A DNA stretch of 6,637 nt, taken from positions 1 through 6,637 of the forward strand of contig QHWL01000451.1 in the NCBI GenBank assembly GCA_003222555.1. The letters are read 5' to 3'. The notes under the pieces are model-generated. The model was not told the origin of the DNA. It worked only from the letters and a program-made list of their open reading frames with translations, and ran no database searches. Of the stretch, positions 6,258 to 6,637 are shown in pieces (the stretch's first letter is position 1; each line of letters begins with the position of its first letter). Both the position numbers and the translations under genes were made by a program. The stretch comes from Acidobacteriota bacterium. Its GTDB lineage: Bacteria > Acidobacteriota > Vicinamibacteria > Vicinamibacterales > CAVVIG01.

Positions 6258-6637
6258 GTGAACCCCATACGCGTCTTTGCCATTACATTTGCAGTCGCCT
6301 CCACCGTCCTGTCGGCCCAACCCGGCGGTCCGAGCTGGATCGTTCCAACGCTCGCCGAGGTCGACGGAATTTATCCGGACGTCGAAGCGCTCTACGTCGA
6401 CCTCCACCGAAATCCCGAGCTCGCATTCCAGGAGACGCAGACAGCCGCCAAGCTTGCCGCGCGAGTCAGGGCGCTCGGGTTCGACGTCACCACCGGCGTC
6501 GGGCGCACGGGGATTGTTGCCGTGATGAAGAACGGCCCCGGGCCCACGGTGATGTTGCGCACCGAGCTCGACGCGCTGCCCGTCGAGGAAAAGACAGGGC
6601 TGCCGTTTGCGAGCACAGTGGTCGCGAAAAACGCCAG
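6258..6637 (+). CDS. Exported M20D-type amidohydrolase/peptidase, N-terminal part (runs off window)
   Basis: The gene starts at GTG 6258. An in-frame TGA at 6246-6248 rules out any earlier start, and the purine-rich GAAGAAG just upstream can serve as ribosome binding site. The first 126 residues are visible. Residues 1-20 are a signal peptide (PIRVFAITFAVASTVLSA, then QPGG), so the enzyme acts in the periplasm or outside. YVDLHRNPELAFQETQTAA (46-64) and the block LRTELDALPVEEKTGLPFAS (100-119) are the characteristic N-terminal signatures of M20D metallo-amidohydrolases such as the IAA-amino-acid/hippurate hydrolase group, which cleave N-acyl amino acids. The window ends just before the expected CGHD metal-binding motif, so active-site completeness cannot be judged. 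It is 96 bases from the glycosyltransferase and need not share its pathway. Substrate is unknown. Confidence 0.88.
   Translation, partial: MNPIRVFAITFAVASTVLSAQPGGPSWIVPTLAEVDGIYPDVEALYVDLHRNPELAFQETQTAAKLAARVRALGFDVTTGVGRTGIVAVMKNGPGPTVMLRTELDALPVEEKTGLPFASTVVAKNA

Overview
The window is GC-rich DNA with every supported gene on the + strand. The gene content suggests an Acidobacteriota-like Gram-negative bacterium, perhaps of the Vicinamibacteria type: an Oar-type TonB-dependent receptor with a carboxypeptidase-regulatory N-terminal domain, a TPR lipoprotein-sized partner, a secreted M20 amidohydrolase, and GC-rich palindromic filler between genes. That taxonomic call is an inference from gene style, with no marker gene to confirm it.

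Layout: (1) positions 1-29 may hold the last codons of an upstream outer-membrane beta-barrel gene. (2) 106-2585 is an outer-membrane TonB-dependent receptor. Its signal peptide and first half-domain are in one frame and the plug and barrel are in another, so the gene is broken (or mis-sequenced) near 376-384. (3) 2589-3371 is an exported TPR protein that follows the receptor by 3 nt, so the two probably form one transcript. (4) 3411-3481 is an imperfect palindrome with a CGCAGAG-type repeat. (5) 3505-4994 is a two-domain protein, with a formyltransferase-like N-terminus and a beta-propeller-like domain of the glucosamine inositolphosphorylceramide transferase N-terminal (GINT1_N) type. It is split by a one-base frameshift near 3864-3867. 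(6) 4995-5177 is a very GC-rich, hairpin-rich spacer that looks like a dispersed repeat. (7) 5178-6161 is an intact family 2 glycosyltransferase. (8) 6258 to the window end is the N-terminus of an exported M20D-type amidohydrolase, cut by the window edge.

The genes fall into three functional blocks. The receptor and TPR protein suggest uptake or handling of a large substrate at the outer membrane. The formyltransferase-like/GINT1_N protein and the glycosyltransferase suggest assembly or modification of a surface glycan or glycolipid. The amidohydrolase appears to start an unrelated periplasmic function. Two of the four large genes carry a frame change in the same direction, each beside a short C or G run. 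This could be real gene decay or homopolymer error in the assembly, and the sequence alone cannot decide. No phage, IS element, CRISPR array, tRNA or rRNA was seen.
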